Source of the DNA: Pseudonocardia kujensis
Lineage (GTDB): Bacteria > Actinomycetota > Actinomycetes > Mycobacteriales > Pseudonocardiaceae
NCBI RefSeq assembly: GCF_021283305.1
Contig: NZ_JAJSOK010000053.1
Coordinates: forward strand, 1 to 54,625
DNA length: 54,625 nt
Reading direction: 5' to 3'
In this document: one piece after another, positions 28,701 to 35,277 of the stretch
Position numbering within the stretch: the stretch's first letter is position 1
Layout: the number at the start of each line of letters is the position of its first letter
Made by a program: the position numbers and the translations under genes
Notes under the pieces: generated by a model
Databases searched by the model: none
What the model was told of the DNA's origin: nothing
Seen by the model: the letters and a program-made list of their open reading frames with translations, nothing else

Positions 28701-31700
28701 GAGCGCCTCGAGGGCCAGGTCCCAGTGCCCCTGCAGTGCCTCGACGTCGCCGGGGCCCAGCACCGCCGACGCGGCGGTCCACTCGACCGCGAGGCTGCCG
28801 CCGGCGTGCACGAAGACGTTGAGCGCCAGGGTCTCCGCCAGCCGCTTGCCCGCCGGCTCCACGACGGCGAACGGGTCCTCGGCGGGCAGCCGCCACCCCG
28901 GGAGGGCGGCGAACCGGCCCAGGTAGTTGAGCAGCAGCGCGGGCGTGGGTGCCGCGCCGAGCTCCGGCGCGGTCTCCGGGTCGAGGTACCGCAGCACCCC
29001 GAACCCGACACCCTCCCCGGGCACCGCGCGCAGGGCCTCCTTCGCCGCGCGCAGCAGGCGCCCGGCGGCCGGGCCGCCCGCGAGGGCGTCGTCGAGGTCG
29101 GCGTCGGTGAGTCCGTCGGGCACCCGGACCGGGAACTCGCCGGTGAACCAGCCGACGGTCCCGGCGAGGTCCAGGTCCCCGTACTCGCGGCCGTGCCGCT
29201 CCAGTGACACCGCCCGGGCCCCGTCCGCCGTCCCGGCCGGACCGCGCCAGGACCGGACGGCCAGCACGAGCGCGGCCAGCAGCACGTCCTCCGCCCCCGC
29301 CCGGTACTTCTCCGGGAGCACCGTCAGCAGGGCGTCGGCGACCTCGGGCGCGTGCGTGGTGCGGGTGCGGGAAGCGGTGGCGACGGTGTCCGCCGGGCCG
29401 ACATGCCGCTCCCCGAGCGGCGCGACCGCGGCCAGCGCGGAGCGCCAGTGCGCCAGCTCGGCGCGGCGCGCCCCGGACGCGCCCTCCTCGGCGAGCGCGA
29501 GCGCGTGCCGGCGCCAGGACCCACCGCGCGGCGCGAACCGGGGCCCGCGGCGCTCGCGGGCGGCGGCGCAGGCCTCCTGCAGGTCCGGCAGCAGCACCCG
29601 CCACGACACCCCGTCGACGACGAGGTGGTGCGCCACCACCACGAGCTCGTCCGGCCCCGAGCACGACCGCCGCAGCAGCACCACGCGCAGGGTCTCCCCC
29701 GCCCGCGGGTCGAGTGCGGCGGCCTCCCGGGCGGCGACCTCGGCGGGCTCGCCGAAGCCCTCGTGCACGATCTCCGCCGCCCGCAGGGCACCGCCGTCGC
29801 GCACGATCAGCTCGGCCTCGGATCCGCTGCCGCGCAGCACGATCCGCAGGGCGTCGTGCCGGTCGAGGACGGCCTGGACGCCGGCCACGAGGTCGGCGAG
29901 CTCGATCGGCTCATCGACCTTGACCGCGGTCCACTGCGCGTAGCCGGCGATCGCCTCGTCGGTGGGGTTCCCATCGACCAGCGCGCGGACGATCGGGGGG
30001 GCCGGCGCCGAGCCCGTCGCCACGTCCGGGGCGGCGGGGCGGCCGGTCTCGATCCGGCGCACCTCCGCGGCCAGGGCACCGAGGTCGCGGCGCGACAACA
30101 GGTCCTTCGGGCGCAGGTCCAGGCCGCGGGCCCGGGCGCGGCTGCTCACGCCGATGGCGGTGATGCTGTCCCCGCCGAGGCCGAAGAAGTCGTCGTCGGG
30201 ACCCACGCCCTCCTGGCCGAGCGCCTCCCCGACGACCTCGCACAGCACGCGCTCGCGCGGCGTCGCCGGGGCCCGACCGGAGCCGGTGAGCCGTGGCGCA
30301 GGCAGGGCGGCGCGGTCGAGCTTGCCGCTCACGGTCGTCGGCAGCGCGTCGAGCACCACCACGGCCGCGGGCACCAGGTGCTCCGGCAGCCGCGCGGCGA
30401 GCGCCGACCGCACCCGTTCCGGGTCGACCGCCCCGGTGACGTACCCGACGAGCATCGGTCGCCCGCCGTCCGTGCGGACCACGGCCGCGGCGGCGGTGAC
30501 GCCCTCGGCCCCGCTCAGCCCGGACTCGACCTCGCCGAGCTCCACCCGGAACCCGCGGATCTTCACCTGGCCGTCGCCGCGGCCGGCGAACTCCAGCCCG
30601 CGTCCCGGGGTCCAGACGGCGACGTCGCCGGTGCGGTACATGCGGTCGCCGGGGGCGCCGAAGGGGTCCGGCAGGAACCGTTCGGCGGTGGCACCGGGCC
30701 GGCCCAGGTAGCCGCGGGCCAGGTGCGGACCGGCGAGGTAGAGCTCGCCGCGCTCGCCGTCGCGGACCGGGGCCAGTGCGGCGTCGAGCAGGTGGGCGCG
30801 GGTGCCCGGCAGCGGCCGGCCGATGGTCGGGGTGGAGCCCTCGACCGGTGCGGCGGTGGCGTCGACCGTGGCCTCGGTGGGCCCGTACAGGTTGTGCGCC
30901 ACGACCCCGGAGCGCGTGATCTCGTCCCACAGGGAGGCGGGCGCCGCCTCACCGCCCAGCACGAGCTGGACCGGCTTGTGCGGACCGTCGAGCACGCCGT
31001 GGTCGACGAGCGCCGCGGCCATCGACGGGGTCAGGTCGACGCAGTCGATGCCGTCCCGGGCGAACGCCGCCACGAGCCCGGCGGCGTCCTTGCGCAGGTC
31101 GTCTGCGTACAGGTGCATCTCGTGCCCGCACCACAGCCAGATCAGCTGGTCGATCGAGGCGTCGAAGGAGAAGGAGGCGGTGTGCGCGGTCCGCAGCTTC
31201 CGCCCCGCGCGCTGCTCCGCCGCGGCGTAGAGCGTGGTGCGGTGGTGGTGCAGCAACGCCGCCAGGCCGCCGTGGCGGACCAGGACGCCCTTGGGGGTCC
31301 CGGTGGAGCCGGACGTGTGGATCACGTAGGCGAGGTGCTCGGGATGCCGCGGCGCGGCCAGCTCGGCCTCGGCCAACGGGCCGTCCGCGAGCCCCTCGGT
31401 CCGCAGGGTCACCCCTTCGGGCACCCCGGACCCGAGGACCAGGGCCGGGCGGGTCTCGGCGAGCAGGGTGCGCAGCCGCTCGGCCGGATGGTCCAGGTCG
31501 AGGACGGCGTAGGCGGCGCCGGCGTCGAGCACCGCCAGCAGCGCGACGACGAGGTCCACCGAGCGGGGCAGGGCCAGCGCGACGACGTCGTCGGGCCCGA
31601 TCCCCCGGTGCCGCAACGCCCGCGCGAGGCGGTGCACCCGGCTCGCGAGCTCGGCGGTGGTGAGCTGCTCGGCCCCGTGGACCAGCGCGGTCGCGTCGGG

Positions 31701-33164
31701 CTGCGCCGCGGCGAGACGGTCGAGGACGCCCGGGACGAGCTCCGGGGTGCCGGGCAGCGCGGCGGGCGTGCGCTCGGCGAGCAGGCGGGCCCGCTCCTGC
31801 TCCCCGAGCAGGTCCACCTGCCCGACGGCCGGGTCGTCCGCCCCGGTGAGCCCCTCGATCATGCGCACGAGGGCGGCCATCCGGCGGTCGACGGTGGCCT
31901 GCGAGGTGGTCCGGGCGTCGACCTCGAAGCCGAGCATCAGGCCGCCGCCGCGCTGCGGGGTGACGGTGAGGCCGAGGTCCTCGGGCGGACCGCCGGCCAC
32001 GTTGCGCAGGGTGCCGACGGCGCCGGCGAAGTCCAGCGTGAGGTCGAAGGCCTTGACGTTGATCCCGATGCCGTGCAGCAGCGCACCCGCGCCGGGAACG
32101 CCCAGGTCGCGGGGCAGGTTCTCGCCGCGGTAGCGCTGGTGTGCGCGCATGCCGAGCATCGCGCGGCCCACCTGCTGGGCGAGGTCGCCGAGCCGGTCGC
32201 CGCCCCGCACCGTGACCCGCAACGGCAGGACGTTGACCGCCATCGCGGGCGTGCGCAGGGCCGCGGCGCCGGTGCGCGCCATCATCGGCAGCGCGACGAC
32301 CAGGTCGGACTCGCCGCGCAGTCGGTGCAGGAAACCCGCGTAGCAGGCGATCAGCGCCTCGGCCCAGGTCGTGCCGGTGGCGGCGGCGAGGGCCTCGAGC
32401 CGGTCGAGCGTCGCGCCGGAGACGTGGGCCCGGGCGTGCAGGGTGCGGTCCGCGGGGCCCTCGGGAGCGTCCCGGCGGCCGGCGAGCTCGGGCAGCGGGG
32501 TGAGCAGGTCGCGCCAGAACTCGCGGTCGCGGGCGAACCGCTCGCTCGCCTCGTACTCGCGGTCCACGGCGACCAGGTCGGCGATCGTGCCGAAGGTCGC
32601 CCTCGGCGGCTCGGTGCCGCGGACCCGCGCGGTGTAGTGGGCGGCCACACGGCGGGAGAGCATCGCCGCGCTGTAGCCGTCGACGATCAGGTGGTGGTAC
32701 AGCTGGATGCACCAGACGTCCTGGTCGGACAGCCGCACGAGCGTGTAGCTGTAGAGGGGACGGTCCACCATGGCGCGGCAGGCCTCGGCGGCACGCGAGC
32801 GCTCGGCGTCGACCAGGGCGTGCGCGACCGCGACCGGGTTGCGCTCCCCGCGCAGGTCGACCACGCGGGGCCGGGTCGCCGGCTCGTCGGAGACCGTCTG
32901 CCGTGGACCGTCCGCAGTGTCGTGCAGGCGTAGCCGGAGCGTCTCGGCCTCGTCGATCGTCGCGCGCACGGCGTCGCCGAGCGCCGCGACGTCGATCGGG
33001 CCGCCGCCCTCGCCGGCGGAGATCTCGAGGACCTCGCCCACCAGGTAGCTGCGCGACTCCGGGTCCAGCCGCTGGGCGTTCCACACCCCGAGCTGCGCCG
33101 CCGACAGGGCGAGCGTCGCTCCGGTACGGGTACCGAGTGCGGGGGGCACGCTCACTCGTGACAC
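19707..33164 (-). CDS. Siderophore NRPS, C-A-T-E / C-T / C*-A-T / C-A-T-TE
   Basis: The synthetase has 4485 residues. Module 1: C (HHLIVDG at ~157), A (TSGSTG at ~615), T (Ser ~1000), E (HHLVVDGVSW at ~1179). Module 2: C (HHLLTDG at ~1661), then seven 14-residue repeats (1948-2045) where an A domain belongs, then T (LGGHS, Ser ~2091). Module 3: C* with HRIAIDEG at ~2292 instead of HHxxxDG, A (~2768), T (~3147). Module 4: C (HHLLVDA at ~3329), A (~3797), T (~4182) and TE (GYSFGG, Ser ~4313). My pocket readings are DADDVGLVDK (basic, Arg-like), DILQLGVVWK (Gly) and DMENMGLINK (N5-hydroxyornithine). The first C should take DHB from the aryl carrier protein. The predicted product is DHB-D-Arg-Gly-hydroxyOrn. 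Start is GTG 33164, or GTG 33155 with better ribosome-site spacing. Confidence 0.93.
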   Translation of the reverse strand: MSRVSVPPALGTRTGATLALSAAQLGVWNAQRLDPESRSYLVGEVLEISAGEGGGPIDVAALGDAVRATIDEAETLRLRLHDTADGPRQTVSDEPATRPRVVDLRGERNPVAVAHALVDAERSRAAEACRAMVDRPLYSYTLVRLSDQDVWCIQLYHHLIVDGYSAAMLSRRVAAHYTARVRGTEPPRATFGTIADLVAVDREYEASERFARDREFWRDLLTPLPELAGRRDAPEGPADRTLHARAHVSGATLDRLEALAAATGTTWAEALIACYAGFLHRLRGESDLVVALPMMARTGAAALRTPAMAVNVLPLRVTVRGGDRLGDLAQQVGRAMLGMRAHQRYRGENLPRDLGVPGAGALLHGIGINVKAFDLTLDFAGAVGTLRNVAGGPPEDLGLTVTPQRGGGLMLGFEVDARTTSQATVDRRMAALVRMIEGLTGADDPAVGQVDLLGEQERARLLAERTPAALPGTPELVPGVLDRLAAAQPDATALVHGAEQLTTAELASRVHRLARALRHRGIGPDDVVALALPRSVDLVVALLAVLDAGAAYAVLDLDHPAERLRTLLAETRPALVLGSGVPEGVTLRTEGLADGPLAEAELAAPRHPEHLAYVIHTSGSTGTPKGVLVRHGGLAALLHHHRTTLYAAAEQRAGRKLRTAHTASFSFDASIDQLIWLWCGHEMHLYADDLRKDAAGLVAAFARDGIDCVDLTPSMAAALVDHGVLDGPHKPVQLVLGGEAAPASLWDEITRSGVVAHNLYGPTEATVDATAAPVEGSTPTIGRPLPGTRAHLLDAALAPVRDGERGELYLAGPHLARGYLGRPGATAERFLPDPFGAPGDRMYRTGDVAVWTPGRGLEFAGRGDGQVKIRGFRVELGEVESGLSGAEGVTAAAAVVRTDGGRPMLVGYVTGAVDPERVRSALAARLPEHLVPAAVVVLDALPTTVSGKLDRAALPAPRLTGSGRAPATPRERVLCEVVGEALGQEGVGPDDDFFGLGGDSITAIGVSSRARARGLDLRPKDLLSRRDLGALAAEVRRIETGRPAAPDVATGSAPAPPIVRALVDGNPTDEAIAGYAQWTAVKVDEPIELADLVAGVQAVLDRHDALRIVLRGSGSEAELIVRDGGALRAAEIVHEGFGEPAEVAAREAAALDPRAGETLRVVLLRRSCSGPDELVVVAHHLVVDGVSWRVLLPDLQEACAAARERRGPRFAPRGGSWRRHALALAEEGASGARRAELAHWRSALAAVAPLGERHVGPADTVATASRTRTTHAPEVADALLTVLPEKYRAGAEDVLLAALVLAVRSWRGPAGTADGARAVSLERHGREYGDLDLAGTVGWFTGEFPVRVPDGLTDADLDDALAGGPAAGRLLRAAKEALRAVPGEGVGFGVLRYLDPETAPELGAAPTPALLLNYLGRFAALPGWRLPAEDPFAVVEPAGKRLAETLALNVFVHAGGSLAVEWTAASAVLGPGDVEALQGHWDLALEALAAHAALAPGGLTPSDCPGTGVDQDGLDALEAAHGPLAELLLLSPLQEGLLFHAVRDGVRDVYTLTARFDLAGPLEADRLRGAVEGLLERHPNLRAAFHFEELDRPVQAIPRTVALPWREVDLTALPERAAARAADRLEDEAATHVFDVRVPPLLRGLLIRLPGERHRLVLNAHHLLTDGWSTPIVLRDLLELYHRGADHLPAPTPYRTYLAWLAGRDRAAQQAAWAERLAGLGAPTLVASGTPSEERMRLAVPIDPETATALATLGRERGLTVNTLVQGSWAAVLAETTGVDDVVFGATVSGRPADLPGVEEMVGLFSNTIPGRLALRPDRPLLAQFADLQAAQFAMQEVEHASLAEIEWAAGRGQLFDTLVVFENFPAGPARAAGDLLRVEGVTHRGVTHYPLTLLAPPTAPGAGLELVLDHDPGAVPADRAERMAGRLAEILAGLLTGPDRTAGEVLRYGTIMRPEPGSEARYGTTMRPEPGSGTRYGTIMRSEPGSEARYGTTTRSEPGSGTRYGTTMRSEPGSGTRYGTIMRSEPGSGTRYGTIMHPEPGSEVQGGTSTTSGAGRYGAVLTAIREAAAAVLEVPAVGADDDFFALGGHSLTAMRLVGRLRRTGVRLTVPQVFEAPTPRALAGLAEVDEQRLAASTTPAVREAPAPGDVRPTRAEQGLPEADPAAVPLSPAQERLWFLQQLEGTSTTYDVPVVARIRGALDTGALAAAWADVQDRHPVLRTVYPADAAGAATARLLAGPAALEVRTVDPDATETAIAACQARPVDVTRDAPARATLLVAGPQDHVLVLVVHRIAIDEGSIRPLLADLDRAYTARAAGAAPELVPAGPTHADHARRERRLLAENALAGQAAYWRDRLAGLPVELDLPFDHPRPTRTAHRGRALLRPLPAHVRAAIRRACAEHHVTPLMVLQAAVALTWNLLGAGRDVPLGSTVARRGVDAGRPNEHDFTDTVGYLVNTLVVRCDLSGRPSFTELLGRVRDTSLEALAHQDLPFERLVELLAPPRSTARHPLFQTAVAHEGRVAPRPLGDLVLEPVDPVREDARFDITVWLVDDEHASDEGAALRLVADAELFEAPTVVFLIDALVHVLEQALAASTAPIGAITLPRTEIADPPRRAEVPAGVAAGFAAQARRTPEAPALVADGRTLTYGELAARVDALAARLHAAGAGPETVVAVALPRSAELVVGLLAVLRTGAAYLPLDVDYPAERLEYMIDDARPVATLTSAEVADRLPRNAPGTIRADETDEPVVGELPEPPAPGDHLAYVIHTSGSTGRPKGVMVTTANLAAFVETVVGGGWVRAGDRLVAVTTVSFDIAVLELFAPLVAGATVVLADRATVLDPDALHDLVRIERATVVQATPSLWRALTEHEDAPQLNGVRALVGGEALPAALAADLTARCASVRNVYGPTEATVWATSADLAPGDPVTIGAPWTDVHVRILDDDLRAVPDGVVGELYLGGAQVVRGYLGRRGTTAARFVAAPGGERLYRTGDLVRRRAGRIEFLRRVDDQVKVRGFRIELGEVEGALAAVDGVARAAAVVRADGAGTGRLLGYVVPEAGPAIDPAKVRAGAAQLLPDYMVPQVVTVLDALPLTPNGKVDRKALPEPVVAAAGRAPRTEAERVLCELVTEILGVPAAGPDDTFFGLGGDSISTVRLASAARARGLGLTVADVFATDTLADLAASATAVSTPHRSRDTGPDWGELPLGPLQEGMYFQSTLDASGTDVYLVQQRFDFARTPDVARLRAAADTLLRRYPNLRAGFTHAGRTEPVQVVGPEVPMPFREVHLADEAELEGLDEREFAAGFDLAEPPQVRMLLAHLPDGRARLVFTQHHLLVDAWSITVLLGELFALYEGRELPEPADFRDYLDWAGAADRPAAEAAWRAYLAGLAQPTLVAGERRAASVERAPLPVRRHVEVDAETTTALWDLAARLGVTRSTVVATAWGLALRGATGLDDVVFGATVSGRPAEVDDADRMVGLLLNTVPIRLTVRPGDRVADLLRRVFADAGRLTAHHHLGLGRLQRAAGQPTLFDTLYVFRNAPRNSTQRREVLSRHGISAVEAVDGTHYALTLDVDPAAGDDGETLAIAIESRPDLVPDADAAAHLDRLVAVLHALTDPEARVADTAVPPAGTPVEFAPPRVAVPVPGEPGGSVDALLRERAAATPDTTALVCGDTRHTARAMDERVTRLAKVLADRGAGPGETVALALPRTADHVVAIFAVMRTGAAYLPLDLADPPVRRAELVADAGAALVVTTRADAGTARVPEVLLEDVAAVLDGRAPAPDREVPGPTHPDQPAYVIYTSGSTGRPKGVVVGHRGLTAMYHNHVTEIFEPTARGRDRLRIAHTVSFSFDMSWEELFWLLAGHEVHVVDERARLDPASLVRHYRAVGIDVVNVTPSYARELLAGGLLDGERHSALVMLGGEAVPPELWSRLREQEGVDGYDLYGPTEFTINAMGSPVRGSATPCLGRPVRNARARVLDSGLREVPAGGVGELYLSGDGIAHGYLGRSGLTAASFVADPYGSGTRMYRTGDLVRRRPDGELQYLGRTDGQVKVRGFRIELGEVEAALARCEGVTRAAAAVKDGRLVGYVIGEAGIARGVDLRAALRETLPAHLVPSDVVSVTSMPLTPNGKLDRAALPAPPPRAAARAPKDDRERMLCRLVGEVLGLADDTVDPEESFFDLGGDSLTAMRLAGAIERDLGEAVRVGALMAHPTVAELAALLGAGTEAPPGREHVLTLRSGGAREPLFCVHPAGGFAWPFAGLVPHLPGDRPVLGLQLPTLSGAELRERTVDDLAARYVATVRQIQPAGRYHLLGYSFGGAVAHAMAAQLAAAGERVAFTGLLDSRPPGPDYADAAVDELDLPAEAGDDLRAAVRAATATCLRLGAASRPARYGGPALLVEATGGAGAPATTDPTDPGPLAAAWRGMPGSGALTVHPVPLDHAGLVSPAGWARTGPLIAAALSSRDDGTAADTASTTPVGADPATPGSP
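27030..27323 (-). repeat. Seven in-frame 42-bp palindromic repeats in NRPS module 2
   Basis: Seven head-to-tail copies of a 42-bp unit have the core CGCATTATGGTTCCATAACG, an interrupted palindrome (TTATGG-TT-CCATAA). In the NRPS frame each unit reads RYGT(I/T)(M/T)(R/H)(P/S)EPGS plus two residues. The array lies between the end of condensation domain 2 and carrier domain 2, exactly where an adenylation domain is expected. It is much less GC-rich than its surroundings. A decayed eighth unit may follow (GGTSTTSGAG). Related copies lie at 35166-35275. Confidence 0.93.
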
Positions 33165-33267
33165 CGCCTCTCGTCGAGTTCATCGGGCCGTCACGCGCGC
33201 AGGGGGCAGCCTCGGTGCCCGCCGGCGGACCCCCGGTCCACGTCCGGGAAGCCTGCGTTCACACGTG

Positions 33268-33283
33268 GTTAGGCTTACTTAAC
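33268..33283 (-). promoter_or_regulatory. Iron box (IdeR/DmdR1-type operator)
   Basis: The sequence GTTAGGCTTACTTAAC is an imperfect dyad resembling the actinobacterial iron-regulator consensus TTAGGTTAGGCTAACCTAA. It lies about 105 bp before the NRPS start, and no divergent gene uses the region, so it should repress the whole siderophore operon when iron is sufficient. The rest of 33165-33445 shows no gene. Confidence 0.75.
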
Positions 33284-33445
33284 AAACCAGGCAGCGGGGC
33301 CGTATGCAAGCGTGGAGTCGAGGCCATTCGGGTGAGGAAAGCAACAGAGCGCCACAGATCGACTACGTCGAGAGTTGAGCGATCTCGGCGACGCCGGACC
33401 CTCCACGCCGGACGGCGCACGAGTTCGTGCTGGTCAACCGCGCGG

Positions 33446-34198
33446 TCACGGGTGGGCCACGCGCACGTCCCCCGCGGTGCTGTGCGCCGAGATCGTCGCG
33501 GCGGCGCCCGGGTCGTCCGCGACGCCGACCTCGACCGAGCCGACGGTCGTGCCGGCGTCGACGCGGTAGACCGGGCCGAGCGGGACGAGCACGCCGACGT
33601 CGCCGGCCGTCGACTCCGCCACGACGGCGGTGGGCGGCGCGGCGAAGGTCAGCTCGACGTCGCCCGCGGTGCTGTGCGCGGACACCCGCGGGCCGGCCAG
33701 CCCGGTGCCGGTGACGTCGCCGCCCGCGGTCCGCAGCTCGTGTTCGCCCGTCAGGTCCGAGACGACGACGTCGCCCGCGCCGAGGTCGACGCTCGAGGCG
33801 GCGCCCGCCGGCACCGTGACCGTCAGCCGGGTCTCGCAGCGCTCCCCCGGCTCCGGGCAGTGGGCGGTGATCCGCAGGACGCCGCCCGCGAGCTGCTGGG
33901 TGAGCTCGGGCCGCGGGCCGGTCCACCGCGTCTCGTGGTCCACCGTGGACGCACCTTCCGGTCCGGACCGCAGGGTGACGTCGCCGGCGTCGGACACGAC
34001 CGCTACGCGGGCCACCGTGCCCTCGTGCCGGTCTGCTCCGCGCTCGGTGGCGAGGTCCCCGGAACCGGCACCGGAGCCGGTGCCGGGACCCGAGCCGGTG
34101 TCCGTGGTGAGGGTGGCGCCGCCGCAGCCGGCGAGGAGGACTCCGACGAGGGCGAGGAGGACGAGCAGGAACGGTCGGGACGCCCGTGTCGCGATCAT
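33446..34198 (-). CDS. Secreted lipoprotein with DUF4097-like beta-repeat domain
   Basis: The 250-residue protein has a signal peptide with lipobox LVGVLLAGCGG, a Gly/Ser/Thr linker, and a repetitive beta-rich domain. In it the phrase STAGDV recurs (VSAHSTAGDVELTF, VAESTAGDVGVLV, ISAHSTAGDVRVAH), along with LGAGDVVVSDL and TAGGDVTG. This pattern is typical of DUF4097/adhesin-like beta-helix proteins, whose function is not established. ATG 34198 is 11 bp past the xerD stop, so it may be cotranscribed with xerD. Its own stop is followed by the siderophore operon promoter region. Confidence 0.75.
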   Translation of the reverse strand: MIATRASRPFLLVLLALVGVLLAGCGGATLTTDTGSGPGTGSGAGSGDLATERGADRHEGTVARVAVVSDAGDVTLRSGPEGASTVDHETRWTGPRPELTQQLAGGVLRITAHCPEPGERCETRLTVTVPAGAASSVDLGAGDVVVSDLTGEHELRTAGGDVTGTGLAGPRVSAHSTAGDVELTFAAPPTAVVAESTAGDVGVLVPLGPVYRVDAGTTVGSVEVGVADDPGAAATISAHSTAGDVRVAHP

Positions 34199-34209
34199 CG
34201 CGAGGGACG

Positions 34210-35163
34210 TTAGCGCTGCCCGTTCCGCCCGGTGCGTCCGGTCCCGCTCCCGAGGGCCCGCGGGTGCGCCGTCGCGTAGACCTCGCGCAGGGCGTCGACG
34301 GTGACGTGGGTGTAGATCTGCGTGGTGGTCACGGAGGCGTGCCCCAGCAGCTCCTGCACCACCCGGACGTCGGCGCCGCCGGCGACCAGGTGCGTGGCGA
34401 AGCAGTGCCGCAGCGTGTGCGGCGAGACGGCGGTGGGATCGAGGCCGGCGACGTCCGCCGCGGTGCGCAGCGCGTGCCAGGCGCTCTGTCGCGACAGCCG
34501 GGCGCCGCGGGCGTTGAGCAGCAGGGCCGGGGTCCCGCGGCCCTTGGCGGCCAGGTCCGGCCGGGCCCGCACCAGGTAGGCGTCGACGGCGGCGAGCGCG
34601 GGCCGCCCCACCGGCACGATCCGCTGCTTGCCGCCCTTGCCGCGCAACAGGACCGTGCGCGAGGCGGTGTCGAGGTCGTCGAGGTCGAGCCCGACGGCCT
34701 CGGAGATCCGCGCCCCCGTCGAGTAGAGGAGCTCGAGCAGGGCGCGGTCGCGCAAGCCGGTCGGCCCGTCGCCCACACAGCCCGCCAGCAGCTGCTCGAC
34801 CTGGTCGACCGTCAGCGCCTTGGGCAGCCGCCGGGGCAGGGTGGGCGGGGCGACGGCGCGGGCGACGTCGACCGGCACGAGCCCGTCGCGCGCCGCGAAC
34901 CGGTGCAGCCCGCGGACCGCCGCGAGCGCCCGGGCCGCCGACGACGCCGCGAGCGGGGCCTCCCCGCTGCGCAGCGCCGCGACGAAGTCGCTGACGTCGG
35001 ACTCGGCGACCGCGGCGAGGTCGTCGATCCCCTTGCCCTGCAGGTGCGCGGCGTACCGGTCGAGGTCGGTCGTGTAGGAGCGCAACGTGTTGGCCGCGCT
35101 GCCGCGCTCCACGGCGAGGTGCGCCAGGAACGCCTCGATCCCGTCCGCGACCCGCGTGCCCAT
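34210..35163 (-). CDS. xerD: Tyrosine recombinase XerD
   Basis: The ~317-residue recombinase has an N-terminal SAM-like core-binding domain (IEAFLAHLAVERGSAANTLRSY) and a catalytic domain with all active residues: Arg in STGARISEAVGL, Lys in GKGGKQR, HxxR in SPHTLRHCF, His in LLGHASVTTT and Tyr in TQIYTHVT. It resolves chromosome dimers at dif with XerC. The frame is open upstream into the palindromic repeats at 35166-35275, but residues there are non-homologous, so I start at ATG 35163. In relatives xerD is next to parA-scpAB; here they are separated by the siderophore operon. Confidence 0.95.
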   Translation of the reverse strand: MGTRVADGIEAFLAHLAVERGSAANTLRSYTTDLDRYAAHLQGKGIDDLAAVAESDVSDFVAALRSGEAPLAASSAARALAAVRGLHRFAARDGLVPVDVARAVAPPTLPRRLPKALTVDQVEQLLAGCVGDGPTGLRDRALLELLYSTGARISEAVGLDLDDLDTASRTVLLRGKGGKQRIVPVGRPALAAVDAYLVRARPDLAAKGRGTPALLLNARGARLSRQSAWHALRTAADVAGLDPTAVSPHTLRHCFATHLVAGGADVRVVQELLGHASVTTTQIYTHVTVDALREVYATAHPRALGSGTGRTGRNGQR

Positions 35164-35165
35164 GC

Positions 35166-35275
35166 GCCGCATTATGGATCCACAACGCGTATCGACCCGG
35201 CTCTCACACGCACTATGGATCCACATCGCGCTCAGGCCGGCCTCCCACGCGCGTTGTGGATCCATGACGCGCTCG
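35166..35275. repeat. Three ~41-bp palindromic repeats upstream of xerD
   Basis: Three copies with GGATCC centres spaced 41 bp apart (35176, 35217, 35258) share the form CGCRTTRTGGATCCAYRACGCG with variations. The ideal core GCGTTATGGATCCATAACGC is a perfect palindrome. The array fills the gap between xerD and the LLM oxidoreductase gene. The core and period match the 42-bp array inside the NRPS, with AT replacing TT at the centre. Confidence 0.88.
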
Positions 35276-35277
35276 GG

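Noticed and set aside
19851..29207. A 3118-codon plus-strand frame antisense to the NRPS
   Set aside because: No motif, extreme composition and complete overlap with well-defined NRPS domains mark it as an artefact.
18679..29664. A 3661-codon minus-strand frame in a second frame of the NRPS
   Set aside because: Only its last ~340 codons (the binding lipoprotein) have recognisable content. The rest is a shadow of the NRPS in another frame.
35164..35265. N-terminal extension of XerD through the palindromic repeats
   Set aside because: The frame is open but the extra residues (WIHSAC...) are translations of the repeats. XerD's normal N-terminus starts at ATG 35163.
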